Shown here: positions 23,640 through 34,125 of the stretch, piece by piece
How positions within the stretch are numbered: the first letter of the stretch is position 1
Layout of the letters: every line of letters starts with the position of its first letter
Program-made: the position numbers and the translations under genes
The notes under the pieces: generated by a model
Told to the model about the DNA's origin: nothing
The model's database searches: none
Seen by the model: only the letters and a program-made list of their open reading frames with translations
Assembly (NCBI GenBank): GCA_963580275.1
Contig: OY756940.1
Coordinates: forward strand, 19,429,001-19,493,000
Direction: 5' to 3'
DNA from: Crataegus laevigata
Lineage: Eukaryota > Streptophyta > Magnoliopsida > Rosales > Rosaceae
DNA: 64,000 nt

Positions 23640-23960
23640 TTGGGTCTGCTCTCTAGTGCGAGAAGATAAACTAATTGCTTTCCAGTGCGAGAGGGTAAAC
23701 CAATTCCTCGACACCCATATGGGTCTGCTCTCCAGTGCGAGAGGATAAACTAATTGCTCTCTAGTGCGAGAGGGTAAACCAATTGCTCTCTAGTGTGAGA
23801 GGGTAAACCAATTCCCCGACACCCAAAAGGGTTTGCTCTCCAGTGCGAGAAGATAAACTAATTGCTTTCCAGTGTGGGAAGGTAAACTAATTGATCTCCA
23901 GTGTGAGAGGGTAAACTAAATCTCCGACACCCATCTGGGTAAGCTCTCCAGTGCGAAAAT
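23640..23960. repeat. Minisatellite, units of about 29-30 bp with a higher-order period
   Basis: The motif CTCCAGTGCGAGAGGATAAAC, with variants, recurs about nine times between 23,650 and 23,955. 'GACACCCATATGGGT'-type spacers add a higher-order repeat of about 85-107 bp. It lies between gag and the 3' LTR, where pol would be expected. Confidence 0.85.
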
Positions 23961-24576
23961 GCCACATAGCTCAAAAGATCGAATACTTGAAGATCAACTA
24001 GGCAACAAATGGTCAGGAGGCAGCAGCCACTTTTTGCATTTAACAGTTCACTCATCCAATACTTCATCTTCAGCAGCTCCGATCTTGGCAGCTTCATCCT
24101 TGACTGCTCCATCTACGGCAGCTGAGAAATCAAACTCAAGCAGTTTCCTCATTTTTGGCAAAGTAGCCCAAACTGTTACCCATGCCACACCATTTCCTCG
24201 GCCCATGCGGAGCTAATCTTTGGCTTCAATCAAACCGAGCAGCACAAGCAATGGTCTCTGCCACATCATCTCCTTGGCCTATGGCAAGCCGACTCCTAGC
24301 CCCTACCAGCCGATGTGCTGCACCACCCCGATGGCTGCCCTTTCTTTCTTTTGTAGGGTAGAATAAATCACTCTCCAAAGTTGATTTAACAACCCACTTA
24401 AGGTGGACTTAAATAAACTTTGAGAGGAATTTATTTCCCTTTCCTAGAAGTATCTAATTTCATATTAAAGAGAGAATCTACATCAAAACAGGAAGTAGTC
24501 CTAAATTTCCTAGAGTGAGAAGGTCTCTACACCTACTGCCCTTTCCTACGAGCAGCCTAGCAAGTGTGAGGGCATT

Positions 24577-25248
24577 TGTGGAGCCAAAAATAATCACAAG
24601 GCGACATGTGGATTTTTGGGTGAAGATGGTAAATTTACCCTCAAGGCACACCGGGTCTCCTACACACGAGCAGTGGAGAGTCATCCCTCAACCAAGTCAA
24701 AAGTGCCCAAAATAGGTAACAATTCAAAACCTATCTCATCAAATCCCTTTTACAAGGTAACTCCTAAAACCTATTCCATTCCATATATTTTTTACCTCAT
24801 TTTTCCTTATTCAATTAGCCATTTATTTCAAACATTTCGTAACCTTCAAAAACATTTCATAACATCCCTTTTTATTATGATTAATCAGCCAATTAATATA
24901 TTTATTTCTAATCAATATATTAAAGGCTAATTACATCACCAAATAACACCCAAAAAAACCCATAAATACACCATAATGGCCGGCCATTCTTTCTCCAAAG
25001 AGGACCGGCCTATCCCTATAAATAGGCTCATATTTTCACCAAAAGATCATTCCAACACTCTTGCAAAAATCCCAAAATTCTCTAAACACTCTTTCTCTCT
25101 AAATTCTAACTTTGGCATCGGAGGTTCTTCGGCCAAAGCCCCCCAATTCATCGTGGGCGCGTGAGGCTCTTGGCCTTGACCAAAGGTGTTGATTGTTTTG
25201 TAGGTGCAATTTTGTCAAAGAAGGAGAAGGCGAAAATTTGCATCCACA
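24577..25248 (+). repeat. 3' LTR
   Basis: 672 bp, matching the 5' LTR. It lacks one 3-bp unit (CTC) near 25140. Confidence 0.9.
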
Positions 25249-25253
25249 GTTAC

Positions 25254-26028
25254 TGCAAGAAATTCTCTAGAAATTAAAAAGAATATTATTCGATTAAAGG
25301 ATGGCAGAAACAAGAAGGAAGAAAGAAACAGAGGAGGAAGGGAGGGAAGCAAAGACGCTATGCCTTCTTTCCTTTGGCATTTGGGGGTTTTTTTTTCCTT
25401 TTATATAGAGGAAGAGAGAGGAAGAGAGGCAAAACCATTTTGCTTGCATTATTGTACACCCTAAAAACAACTAAGCCTACATGGCATGCAGATCGAATAG
25501 TTAATGAGCTAACTACGTCATTCAGTTGAAAGTGGGGTGTCCCAACTCGTCGACTGAGCTCGGTCAGTGAGTAAACGAATGTGGTGGTGGTGTTGAATGA
25601 GCTACTAACTTCTATATAAAAGCGATCACTGTCAAGGAAGGAACTCATCTCGACATCTGGGTTCTAGAGCTTGAAGACAAGGCTTATAGTCACTGCGAAG
25701 TTCAAGAATTGTCTACACCTTGTTTGGTTGCTTCAATTATATTTGTGAAATATAAGTCCATCAAATCGGTATCAGATTGTAAGGACATAAATACTCACAG
25801 GAGATACGTGTCTTGACTGTAAATATGGTTCGACCATTGGAATGCCAAACTTTAAAATACACTTGAGAAGATCTAATCATATAATGGATTCGACTTTCAA
25901 TGCCCCGACAACGTAACCTGGTAACGCCTCAACTCCCGTGAGGTGCTAATGAGATAAACTCTTCCAACAAGGACTCATTGTTGACAGAGACTTGGATAAA
26001 TAGTAAACCAAACTTGAAGTAGTGCTGT
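25254..26028. other. Intergenic, no gene seen
   Basis: Chance ORFs only; purine-rich near 25,310-25,440. No domain recognised. Confidence 0.5.
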
Positions 26029-26037
26029 TATTCCAAA

Positions 26038-26184
26038 GGGGTATGATATCCACACACCCCATTTTACTTCTCACACACCCTTCTAATTTTCAGCCGTCGG
26101 ATCGAATAAATTGAAGAAAATCAACGGACAGAAATTAACAAGGGTGTGTGAGAAGTAATTTGGGGTGTGTGGATAGCACACCTC
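26038..26184. mobile_element. 147-bp MULE-type MITE
   Basis: Inverted repeats contain ATCCACACACCCCATTTTAC on the left and its near-complement on the right. The perfect 9-bp direct repeat TATTCCAAA flanks it (26029-26037, 26185-26193). It resembles the MITEs at 44918-45053 and 49774-49924. Confidence 0.85.
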
Positions 26185-26193
26185 TATTCCAAA

Positions 26194-26818
26194 TTGAAGG
26201 TGCTCTTTGATTGCCTGACTCTACGGTTCTAATGCTGCTAATCCAAGCTGAAGATGTCGCCGGTTGTCAACCACAATGTTGTTAATCCAAATTAAAGATG
26301 TGTTTGACGAAGTAGGAAGGTTAGTGTTTTTTTCTGAAAGATAAGAGGGTTTCGCGTCGAGGGAGAAATTGCACAAGGTAGATTTGTGTTTTGTTGAAGA
26401 TCCCCTGAGTGTTGCAGAACCTTTTCTATTTATATGAGTGATTTTCATGTTGATCTCCTTATGTCGAAGTATAGTCCCACCTGGATTATAATTTTTCAAC
26501 GTTTTGTGATATAATCCTGATTTCTGTGTATGGCTCGGCCACTCTTATCGGACTTAGGACCTTGAGCCCAGTCTCTTTTCTATATTTAATCCACTTCTGA
26601 TATTAATCAGCCATAAACCTTGATTCCTGGAATATTACAAATCTTATTAATATTTATCCTGATCCTTAAACAATTTTACTCATATTAGGACTCAACCGAA
26701 TCGAATCGGACTTCCCAAGAGTTCTTCCCTTACTAGGACTCGACCATCCCACCTTGGGTTAGCCTGTCTTAGAAACTTGACATGGGCAGAAGATCTTCGT
26801 GCTGGGTCGAGCCCACAG
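26194..26818. other. Intergenic, no gene seen
   Basis: No recognisable coding or repeat structure apart from chance ORFs. Confidence 0.5.
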
Positions 26819-27004
26819 TTAGAGCAAGTCCACCCCTAAGACTAGGTGCCAGCACCCAGCCCATTTATCCACTCAAGTGAACAATAACAGACTCCAATGA
26901 ACAGTAATAGGCCACTGCATCTCCACCCCTAAAAAAATGCGCTGGCACCCAACCCATTTATAATATTTTTAAATTTTTTGTAAAAGAATAAAAAAATAAA
27001 ATAG

Positions 27005-27345
27005 TTTTAATTTCGGATAGGATTTTTAACAAATCTCGTCACGCCACGTGTCATTATCCGAATGTACTATTTTGTGAATAGATTTCCGCTAAGATTTTCA
27101 ACCAATTCTGACGCGCCATGTGTCACGTCCGGTTTACAATAATTTAGCCAAGATTTCGACAAGATTTTCAAACAACCTCGTAATGACATATGTCATTATC
27201 CGAAACGTACTATTTTGTGGATAGATTTTCAATAAGATTTCCAACCAATCCCGATGCGCCACGTGTCACTTCCGGATTACAATAATTTAGCCAAGATTTC
27301 GATTGGATTTTCAACCAATCACGTAGTGCCACGTGGCATTGTCCA
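27005..27345. repeat. Subterminal repeats with CACGTG-like cores
   Basis: Four diverged units of about 75 bp alternate between 'CGCCACGTGTCATTATCCG' and 'CGCCACGTGTCACTTCCGG' forms, each linked to 'AAGATTTTCAACCAAT'. They lie between the left end and the transposase start, where transposase-binding or promoter repeats may sit. Confidence 0.75.
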
Positions 27346-27474
27346 GAACCTCATCCTTGTTTTTTTCGTCCATATAAACCCTACATCTCTACATCCATCC
27401 TCACACCAAGCTCAATCCTTCTTTTTAGCTCAGAATCATTGTTCATCGTTTTCAAATCTTGAGTTTTTATTACA

Positions 27475-28851
27475 ATGTCTTCTTCAAGGAGAGTGTATAA
27501 ACAGTTGCAGGAGCAACAGAAAAAGTTGTTGGCACAACATGCAGAATTGGCCAATCTCGAGGAAGATGGAAGTGGAGATGAGGCTTTCTTCATGGAGGAG
27601 GATGAGGATGATCACCATAGAAGGCAGAGGGCTTCACATTCCTGCCGTGTCATGGAAGCCGTAGGGCAGATAGCTAAACCCAGACGTGCTGCAAACCTCG
27701 ATAGAAAAAGGGAAAGATGAGGTAAAGATCTCTTAGAAGATTATTTTATTCCCAACAGCATATTCCCTTATCATATTTTTAGACGTCGTTTTAGAATGCA
27801 ATGAAATTTGTTCGACAAAATCATGAGTGCTATTTGCAACCATGATCCATACGTTGTGCAAAAAGAGGATGCTTTTCATGTTCTAGGTCTTCTTCCCGAG
27901 CAAAAAATTATGGCTGCCTTGCGAATGCTTGCATATAGAGCATCTGCAGATCAAATGGATGAGATCACGAGGATGGGAAGAACAACTGTTCTGGAGTCCC
28001 TGATGCGCTTTTGCTCTGCAATTGAAGCCCTCTACACCAATGAGTACCTTTGGACACCCACGCCAAGGGACATGTGAAGGCTTTTGAGGAAGGGAGAGAT
28101 GAGAGGCTTCCCTGGCATGATTGGAAGCATTGATTGCATGCACTGGACTTGGAAAAACTGTCCAAGTGCGTGGCAAGGAGCTTATGGCGATAGAAAAGGA
28201 GCCAAAAACATCATTTTGGAAGCGGTGGCTTCATTTGATACCTGGATTTGGCATGCTTTTTTTGGTGTTCCTGGAGCTCAGAATGACCTAAATGTCCTTG
28301 CCCAATCCCCAGTGTTCGATGACCTGCTGCTAGGAAAATCGCCGAAATGCACATATTGGGTTAATGGTACCCAATACGAGGAATCATACTACCTTGCAGA
28401 TGGCATTTACCCAAGGTGGGATACATTTGTCAAAACGGTGCCACATCCACATATTGAAAAAGAAAAATACTTTGCAAAATGTCAAGAAAGGTGTAGGAAG
28501 GATGTCGAGCGTTGTTTTGGTATCTTGCAAGCTCGTTGGGCGATTGTTAGGGCTGCAGCTAGAATGTTTGATGTCGAGGCTCTTTGATCCATCATGATGA
28601 CTTGTATTATTCTCCACAACATGATTGTTGAAGATGAATATGATTATGATGTCGTCGATGAATATGAGCCGGATCCGATCAACAACTCACAAACACGTAT
28701 CTACTATGCTTTTGACAATACCGAAGATCCCGTGCAACACGAGCCGTTGGAATGGGATGGACGTTATAATGAATTGATCGTTCAGTGGTACACTCACTTG
28801 CAAGAGCCATACTGGCACGTAACCCGCCAGAATGACTTGATTGAGCACTAG
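27475..28851 (+). pseudogene. Harbinger DDE transposase (ALP1-like family), several stops
   Basis: Cuts and pastes the element through a DDE nuclease. The frames read 'MSSSRRVYKQLQEQQKK', 'DLLEDYFIPNSIFPYHIFRR', 'EQKIMAALRMLAYRASADQM', then the catalytic blocks 'GMIGSIDCMHW' (first Asp), 'GAQNDLNVLAQSP' (second Asp) and 'DVERCFGILQARW' (Glu), ending 'VTRQNDLIEH'. Stops at about 27718, 27803, 28075 and 28585 break an otherwise continuous protein of about 450 residues. The catalytic triad is kept, so loss of function is through stops only. Confidence 0.9.
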
Positions 28852-28923
28852 TGAGGATTGCAAGAAGGTGAAGAAAATTAAAATGAGGCTTGTGGTTGAA
28901 GAATAAAGTGTATTTTTTTTTTT

Positions 28924-29180
28924 AAGTTTATGTAATTCTATGTAGTGTGTTTTGTTTTTAAGTTTATGTAATTCTATTTAGTGTATTTTTTTTTAAAGTT
29001 TATGTAATTCTATGTAGTGTGTTTTGTTTTTAAGTTTATGTAATTCTATGTAGTTTTTTTTTTCTTCAAGTTTATGTAATTCTATGTAGTGTGTTTTGTT
29101 TTTAAGTTTATGTAATTCTATTTAGTGTATTTTTTTTTAAAGTTTATGTAATTCTATGTAGTGTGTTTTGTTTTTAAGTT
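28924..29180. repeat. 36-bp minisatellite, about eight copies
   Basis: AAGTTTATGTAATTCTAT recurs at 28924, 28961, 28996, 29032, 29068, 29104, 29140 and 29175. Alternate units share variants (TTTAGTGTATTTT against GTAGTGTGTTTTG), suggesting higher-order duplication. It sits between the two converging Harbinger genes. Confidence 0.9.
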
Positions 29181-29425
29181 TATTTGGTGAGTTTATGTAA
29201 TCTTATTTGGTGAGTTTATGTAATCTTATTTCATGTGTTTAACTAAAGTAAAAAAATAAATAAATTATCACATTGAAATTGCATAATAAATTAAATAAAA
29301 ATAAATAAAGTTCTGACAATAAATAAGAAATAACATAAGAAATTAAATAAAGTTCAAAAGAAAAAAAATAAAAAACATAAAAATTACATAAGAATTTAAA
29401 TAAAGTACTACAAATAAATACGAAA

Positions 29426-30158
29426 TTATATAAAGTCATTGGAGCTAGGATATGTGGTGCTAGGATCTTGGTTGCTATGATTTGTGTAGCTAGAACCCCC
29501 TTGACTTGTTTTTGCATCTCTTGTACGCCTCCTTCGCATGACATCTTTTTTTTCTGAGCTCCAAAAATATTTTGAATTCGGAGACAGTCTTATTAGAGAC
29601 TTGCTCCTAGTGTCACGATCTGCTTGAGCCATCCTTTCTTCTCTAAGCATTTCATTTTCTCGCTAAAGTGCTTCTCTAACCAGCTCGTTCTCTCGATTAA
29701 CTATTTCTCTTTGTCTCTCAGCCGCCGCATCACGGGCCTCAGTAGCTGCTAGTAGTGCTGCCATTGCAGCATTTTTCTCCTCATTTCTAGCCTTTTCCCG
29801 TGCCGTGGTAAGTTCACCTTGGCGAGCGAGTTCCTCCATATATTTAGTGTAGTCATTTTTGGAAGAACTACCTTTTTTCTTTGATGCCTTTTTACCTTGA
29901 GGTCTGAGGGAATGACGAGTCGGTTGGGTCTCGGACACTTGTTCTGGCGTCCCTTCCGTGTCTTCAAATGTGTTGGCTTCTTGTTCGGCCGTGTCTGGTT
30001 CTAGCGAACTATGTAGACCCACGTTGTGCATGACAACTTCTGGACCGATTGGGACAATTTTGTATCTAGGGCAATCTTTGACAATTTCCCAACATTCCCA
30101 TTTGTTGAATGATGTGTTATGGTTCTTTGAATTGTAGAATGCTTGAGCTTGTAGTGTC
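29426..30158 (-). pseudogene. Harbinger second ORF (NAM-associated / Myb-like partner), last exon
   Basis: In this superfamily the second protein helps bring the transposase to the DNA. An acceptor-like TATAG just above 30158 opens the frame 'AQAFYNSKNHNTSFNKWECW', then 'EIVKDCPRYK', a basic 'RHSLRPQGKKASKKKGSSSK' region and an alanine/glutamate-rich coiled coil (about 29,830-29,670), ending 'STTYPSSNDFI'. One stop at about 29663 interrupts the coiled coil. The N-terminal Myb-like exon was not found upstream, so it may be lost or too decayed. Confidence 0.75.
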
Positions 30159-30447
30159 TATAAAAATGTGGGATAAGATAGTGTTAAAAAATGCGGGTGT
30201 AACACAAGTGGGCTGACAAGCGGCCCCCACCGCCTGCACCGTTGTCGCCTACTTGCCTCCAGTTGCGCGTATGCTGCACGCGCCAGGCAAACTCCCCAGC
30301 TTCTTGGTCTGTCCATTTTGGCTTGGCCCAGAGACCAGCACGGGCTGGGTGCCAGGCAAGTTGAAGGGGTGGACTGGATTGATAGGGTGCTGGTCTTGTT
30401 TTTGGACTGGGTGCTGGACTAAATGCCCACCGGTGGACTTGGTCTTA

Positions 30448-31089
30448 CACTCGGCCCTAGCCCGGTATCTCAAATCCAAACAATTTTATATTAAAACGTT
30501 GAATTAACTGAGTTCTTAAAACATTGAAACCAACCAAACTAGTAGACTAGTAGTATGGTCTTTCTCTTTGAGAGAAATCCGATCATATATTAATAGAAAA
30601 GATTACAGTCGAAAAGGAGAAAACTTAGTTCGTGCTATTGCCTTAAAAAATGGTATTATTTATGTTGTTGATTCCGCTTCTCTCCTCCTAATCTTGTAAT
30701 TTGCTCGACTAAGAATGTTTGATTTACTTAAGCTTTTGATCCGACAAGCGTTTACGTTGGTGAAAACTTGATGCAACTGTTTCCTCATTAAGCATAAGCC
30801 CCACCCAGAGACTGAATTCTTCTTTAAAATACATTGAATATTTTGGATAAGAAATATAAATATACAGACAGAGGAAGGAAAGAAAAACAATGACAGACAG
30901 TCAGACAGTCACTGAAGCAATAAATATTAAAAAACTAAACTTGCAAGTGAAAATATTATATAAATCGATAGAGAGTGATAGAGGGAGTAAAAGGAACTTG
31001 CAACCTTTTGGAAAAGGCGAAAAAGGGCAAAAAGGAGAGGAGAGAGGGTAAAGAGGGAACGGATGAATGAAACGGGGAGGCATCGGAGT
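30448..31089. other. Upstream region of the NDR kinase gene, no other gene seen
   Basis: AT-rich sequence between the Harbinger element and the first NDR kinase exon, so it probably contains the promoter. I cannot point to a convincing TATA box. Confidence 0.4.
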
Positions 31090-31235
31090 CCTATTTCTCA
31101 TGATATGACATGAACACACCAAGTGCTCCTCTATCTTCACTTCCCCACTTTCTTCTTCAACACCCAACAAACCATCCCTCTCTAGGGTTTTCACTCTTCC
31201 ACATCACCATTGCCTCCACTGCACTTCTCCTGCTG
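31090..31235 (+). other. Likely 5'UTR exon 1 of the NDR kinase gene
   Basis: Pyrimidine-rich leader ('CCACTTTCTTCTTCAACACC', 'CTCTCTAGGGTTTTCACTC') ending at a consensus donor GTGCGT (31236). The matching acceptor TGCAG is at 33966. The transcription start is a guess, and the 2.7-kb intron is inferred from the leader pattern of plant genes. Confidence 0.55.
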
Positions 31236-31734
31236 GTGCGTTTCTCTCTCTTGAATCGAACACTGATTTGCTTTGCGTTACTTAAATTTGGGATTTTTAT
31301 GATGTGATTCTGTCACTGTCTCTCATTGTCTAATTTTGTTGATTTGCTTCGTTTTGCCCTTTAATTATTGTTTAATTTTAGTTTGTTGGTTGATCAAATT
31401 TATGGGTTTATTGTGGAGTGGAAAGTGGTTTACTTTTTGTCATTGGGTAAAATTTGGTGTTAAGTTTATTGGATCGTAAAGTAGGATTTGTTTTCCTCTC
31501 CTGGTTGAGCTAGGAGTTCGTGTTTTCGGAATTGGTGAGTTGAGTTTTGGGGTTTGCTTGTCTGATTGATTGATTGGAGTGTCAATGTGAGAAAATAGTA
31601 AATTTCGGACAACCGATTTGCTGTTTTTTATTGTTGTTTTTTTTTTTTAAGCAGATTTAAGAGCTTGTTTGGTTGGTTACAAGTTACAACTGGAAAATGT
31701 AGCGAATATATTGTAAATATGTTTCTTTTTTCCC

Positions 31735-31999
31735 AAGAACTTTGTGCTGAAGCCACGAACTCTTCATTTGTTTTCTTAATCTAGTGATACTTCTGAAAAC
31801 AGAAAAAAGCAAGTTTATGAATTGTTCACATGATACCAGTGTATTAAAAGCGTGAGGCGTCCGAGGAATAGCCCGGCCTATGCGTGAGGCAAAGCCTCAC
31901 GGGACATAAATTTTTTAATATATACACTAAGCGTACACATATATTATATTTAAAACAAAAGATTATTAACCAATAATCACCCTGAGCACACACATATAT

Positions 32000-32036
<37 letters not shown>

Positions 32037-33085
32037 GAGGATGAAAAGCACAATGAGCACACATATAACAATGCATGCAGACAACACACACATCCATTAT
32101 ATAAAAAACAAATCAGAAAAAAAGGCAGAGAGATGATAGTGTAAGGAAGAGGTATGAGGTAGTTAAAACCTACCCAAAATTTGGGTTTGGGAGTTAAAAA
32201 AAAAAAAAAAAAAGCCCTTGAGGCGTGCCTTCCGCCGCCTAGGTGGCTCTGGCGAAGCCTTACGCCCACTCCCTCAAAACAGAGGCGGCAACCCTCAAGC
32301 CCAGCCTCAGAGGGCACCTAGGCGCGCCCTGAGGTGAGCCTTTTAAAACATTGCATGATACTTCACATGTGTGCGTATTGAGTCTTGTTTCCAGAACATT
32401 GCGCCGAAGCCACTTGTCGAAACTCTTTATTTGTTTTCTTAATCTAGTGATCCTTCTGAAAATAGAAGAGGGCAAGTTTATGAATTGTTCACATGATACT
32501 TACTTTGCACGTGCTTGTATTGACTAGTTTTATTTCAAGAACATTGTGCCGAAGCCACTTGTAGAAACTGTTTATTTGTTTTCCTAATCTAGTGATCCCG
32601 CTGAAGACAAAATGGTTGCAAGTTTATGAATTGTTCACGTGATATTTCGCTCATGCTTGTATTGACTAGTTTTATTTCAAGAACATTGTGTTGAAGCCAC
32701 TTGTAGGAATTTTTTATCTGCTTTCTTAATCTAGTGATCCTTCTGAAAACATAAAAGGGCTAGTTTATGAATTGTACATGTGATACTTCACATGTGCTCG
32801 TATTGACTAGTTTTATTTCCAGGACATTGTGTTGAGTTCACTTTGCAGGAACTCTTTATTTGCTTTCCTAAAGATCCTTGAAAAGGAAAAAGGCCAAGTT
32901 TATGAATTGTTCACGCGTGTCACGTGCTTGTATTGACTAGTTTTATGTCAAGAACATTGTGCCAAAGCCACTTGTAGGTACTTTTTATTTGTTTTCTTAA
33001 TCTGGCAATCCTTCTGAAAACAACAAAGGGGAAGTTTATCAATTGTACATGTGATACTTAGCACGTACTTGTTTTGAGTAGGTTT
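31735..33085. repeat. Six tandem copies of a 135-147-bp unit in NDR intron 1, split by a MITE
   Basis: AGTTTATGAATTGT-type marks occur at about 31811, 32473, 32620, 32762, 32897 and 33032. Each follows 'CTTAATCTAGTGATCCTTCTG' and is followed by 'TTGTATTGACTAGTTTTAT'. The first interval is 662 bp, but removing the inserted MITE and one target copy (525 bp) leaves 137 bp, in line with the others. Confidence 0.9.
31837..32353. mobile_element. 517-bp hAT-type MITE
   Basis: The ends are CAGTGTATTAAAAG and, in complement, CAATGTTTTAAAAG. The perfect 8-bp duplication CATGATAC flanks it (31829-31836, 32354-32361). It has GC-rich subterminal blocks of the AGGCG / CCTAGGCG type and an AT dinucleotide run in the middle. 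Only chance ORFs. Confidence 0.9.
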
Positions 33086-33150
33086 TAAGTACTACATTGG
33101 CGGCGTACTCGGGGATTTTGGGTACATACTGGGCTCTAATCTATGAACCC

Positions 33151-33690
33151 AGATGTTAGTTAAATGTCTGGTTATGTTACCAGTGGTTCTGAATCTTTTG
33201 CTGCAAATTTTACGGAGTTCGGAATTAGTTGGGTTATATCCAAAGGCTGTGTCACTTTTATGCCAGAGAAGCGTAAATGATCAGGAAATGGAAAGAAAGC
33301 GAAGACTTATTGGGGATATATAGTTTTGGCTATCTTGGGTAGGTAAGCGGGCCCTAGTTAAATATCTGGTTACATTACCAGTGGTTCTGACTCTTTGGCT
33401 GCAACTTTTACAGAGTTCGGAATTAGTTGGGTCATATCCAAGAAGCATAAATTATCGGGAAATGGAAAGAAAGCGAAGACTTTATGGGGGTGTATAGTTT
33501 TGGCTGCGTTATTGGTAATCTGGACAGAAAGGAATTGGGTGATTTTGAGGATTTTGTAAGTAGCAGCAGAGGGGAGTTATGGGAGAAAGTTCGTTTTTGG
33601 TCTTCATTATGGGCTTGGTTTTGACAGATTTGAAAGATTTATCCTTCTCGGTTATTTGGCTTGACTAGAAAGCTGCTATCAATTACCCTT
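33151..33690 (+). mobile_element. LINE 3' fragment with internal duplication in NDR intron 1
   Basis: Two parallel segments (33151-33345 and 33355-33510) share 'TACCAGTGGTTCTGA' and 'GGAAATGGAAAGAAAGCGAAG'. The second reads 'LWGCIVLAALLVIWTERNW' and 'FVFGLHYGLVLTD', the C-terminal region seen in plant LINE ORF2. Degenerate, no target duplication seen. Confidence 0.65.
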
Positions 33691-33966
33691 AGAGTTGTCA
33701 TAGCTGCTTCTTTTTAGGAGGCTTTCATTTTTGCTTCGCTGAAATCTTGTCCACCTGTGTAATTTTATTGTCATTAGCAGTAAAACGTCATTTCTTTCTC
33801 ATGTTTGTGATTTTCTAATTTCTGACATCTTCTGAATTAGAACTTGGCATTGGAAACCAAATGCTGTGCATTTTAGTTTTATAATTGGTTAAAACAGATA
33901 CTTATTGGGGATGCAATTTCAGATATAATTGGTTAATTAACTGGTCTTTGGTTTTTGTCAATGCAG

Positions 33967-34125
33967 GAAGCCTGCATTCCTCAATGTGGTAATCAATCAT
34001 GCATGGGAATGGAGAATTTTTTATGAGACTCTTGTTTGCTGAATTTTGTTTGCTTTAGTGATTGGGAGATAAAATGCACATATAATACACTGGTTAAGTG
34101 GTTTGACATTAGTTGAGCGATACAA
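33967..34125 (+). other. 5'UTR exon 2 of the NDR kinase gene with short uORF
   Basis: Begins after acceptor TGCAG (33966) and runs to the start codon at 34126. It holds a 19-codon uORF (33999-34058), fully upstream of the main start, plus a two-codon frame at 33983. If this exon is in the mRNA, translation would need leaky scanning or reinitiation. Confidence 0.55.

Larger units (their letters stand above)
20302..25248 (+). mobile_element. Non-autonomous Gypsy-type LTR retrotransposon carrying gag only
   Basis: A 4947-bp element with LTRs 20302-20976 and 24577-25248 and the perfect target duplication GTTAC (20297-20301, 25249-25253). By eye the LTRs differ at about 18 sites plus one 3-bp gap (about 2.7%), so insertion is fairly recent. 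The interior has a proline-rich N-terminal frame and a Gypsy gag with knuckle, then 1.1 kb of minisatellite and non-coding DNA. No protease, RT or integrase is found. This fits the gag-only TR-GAG / LARD class, which depends on proteins from another element. Confidence 0.9.
26822..30444. mobile_element. PIF/Harbinger transposon, 3.6 kb, both genes present but broken
   Basis: Terminal inverted repeats are GAGCAAGTCCACC (left) and GGTGGACTTGGTC (right), with the 3-bp target duplication TTA (26819-26821, 30445-30447), as expected for Harbinger. It carries a DDE transposase on the plus strand and the usual second ORF, here NAM-associated-domain-like, on the minus strand. The two genes converge on a 36-bp minisatellite. 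Subterminal repeats lie at 27005-27345. Confidence 0.9.

Noticed and set aside
23640..23960. CRISPR-like array of short repeats
   Set aside because: The units are tandem without unique spacers and lie inside a plant retrotransposon; the host is a eukaryote.
31844..32317. 157-codon minus-strand frame
   Set aside because: It lies wholly inside the hAT MITE and reads low-complexity Phe/Ile/Tyr runs from AT repeats.
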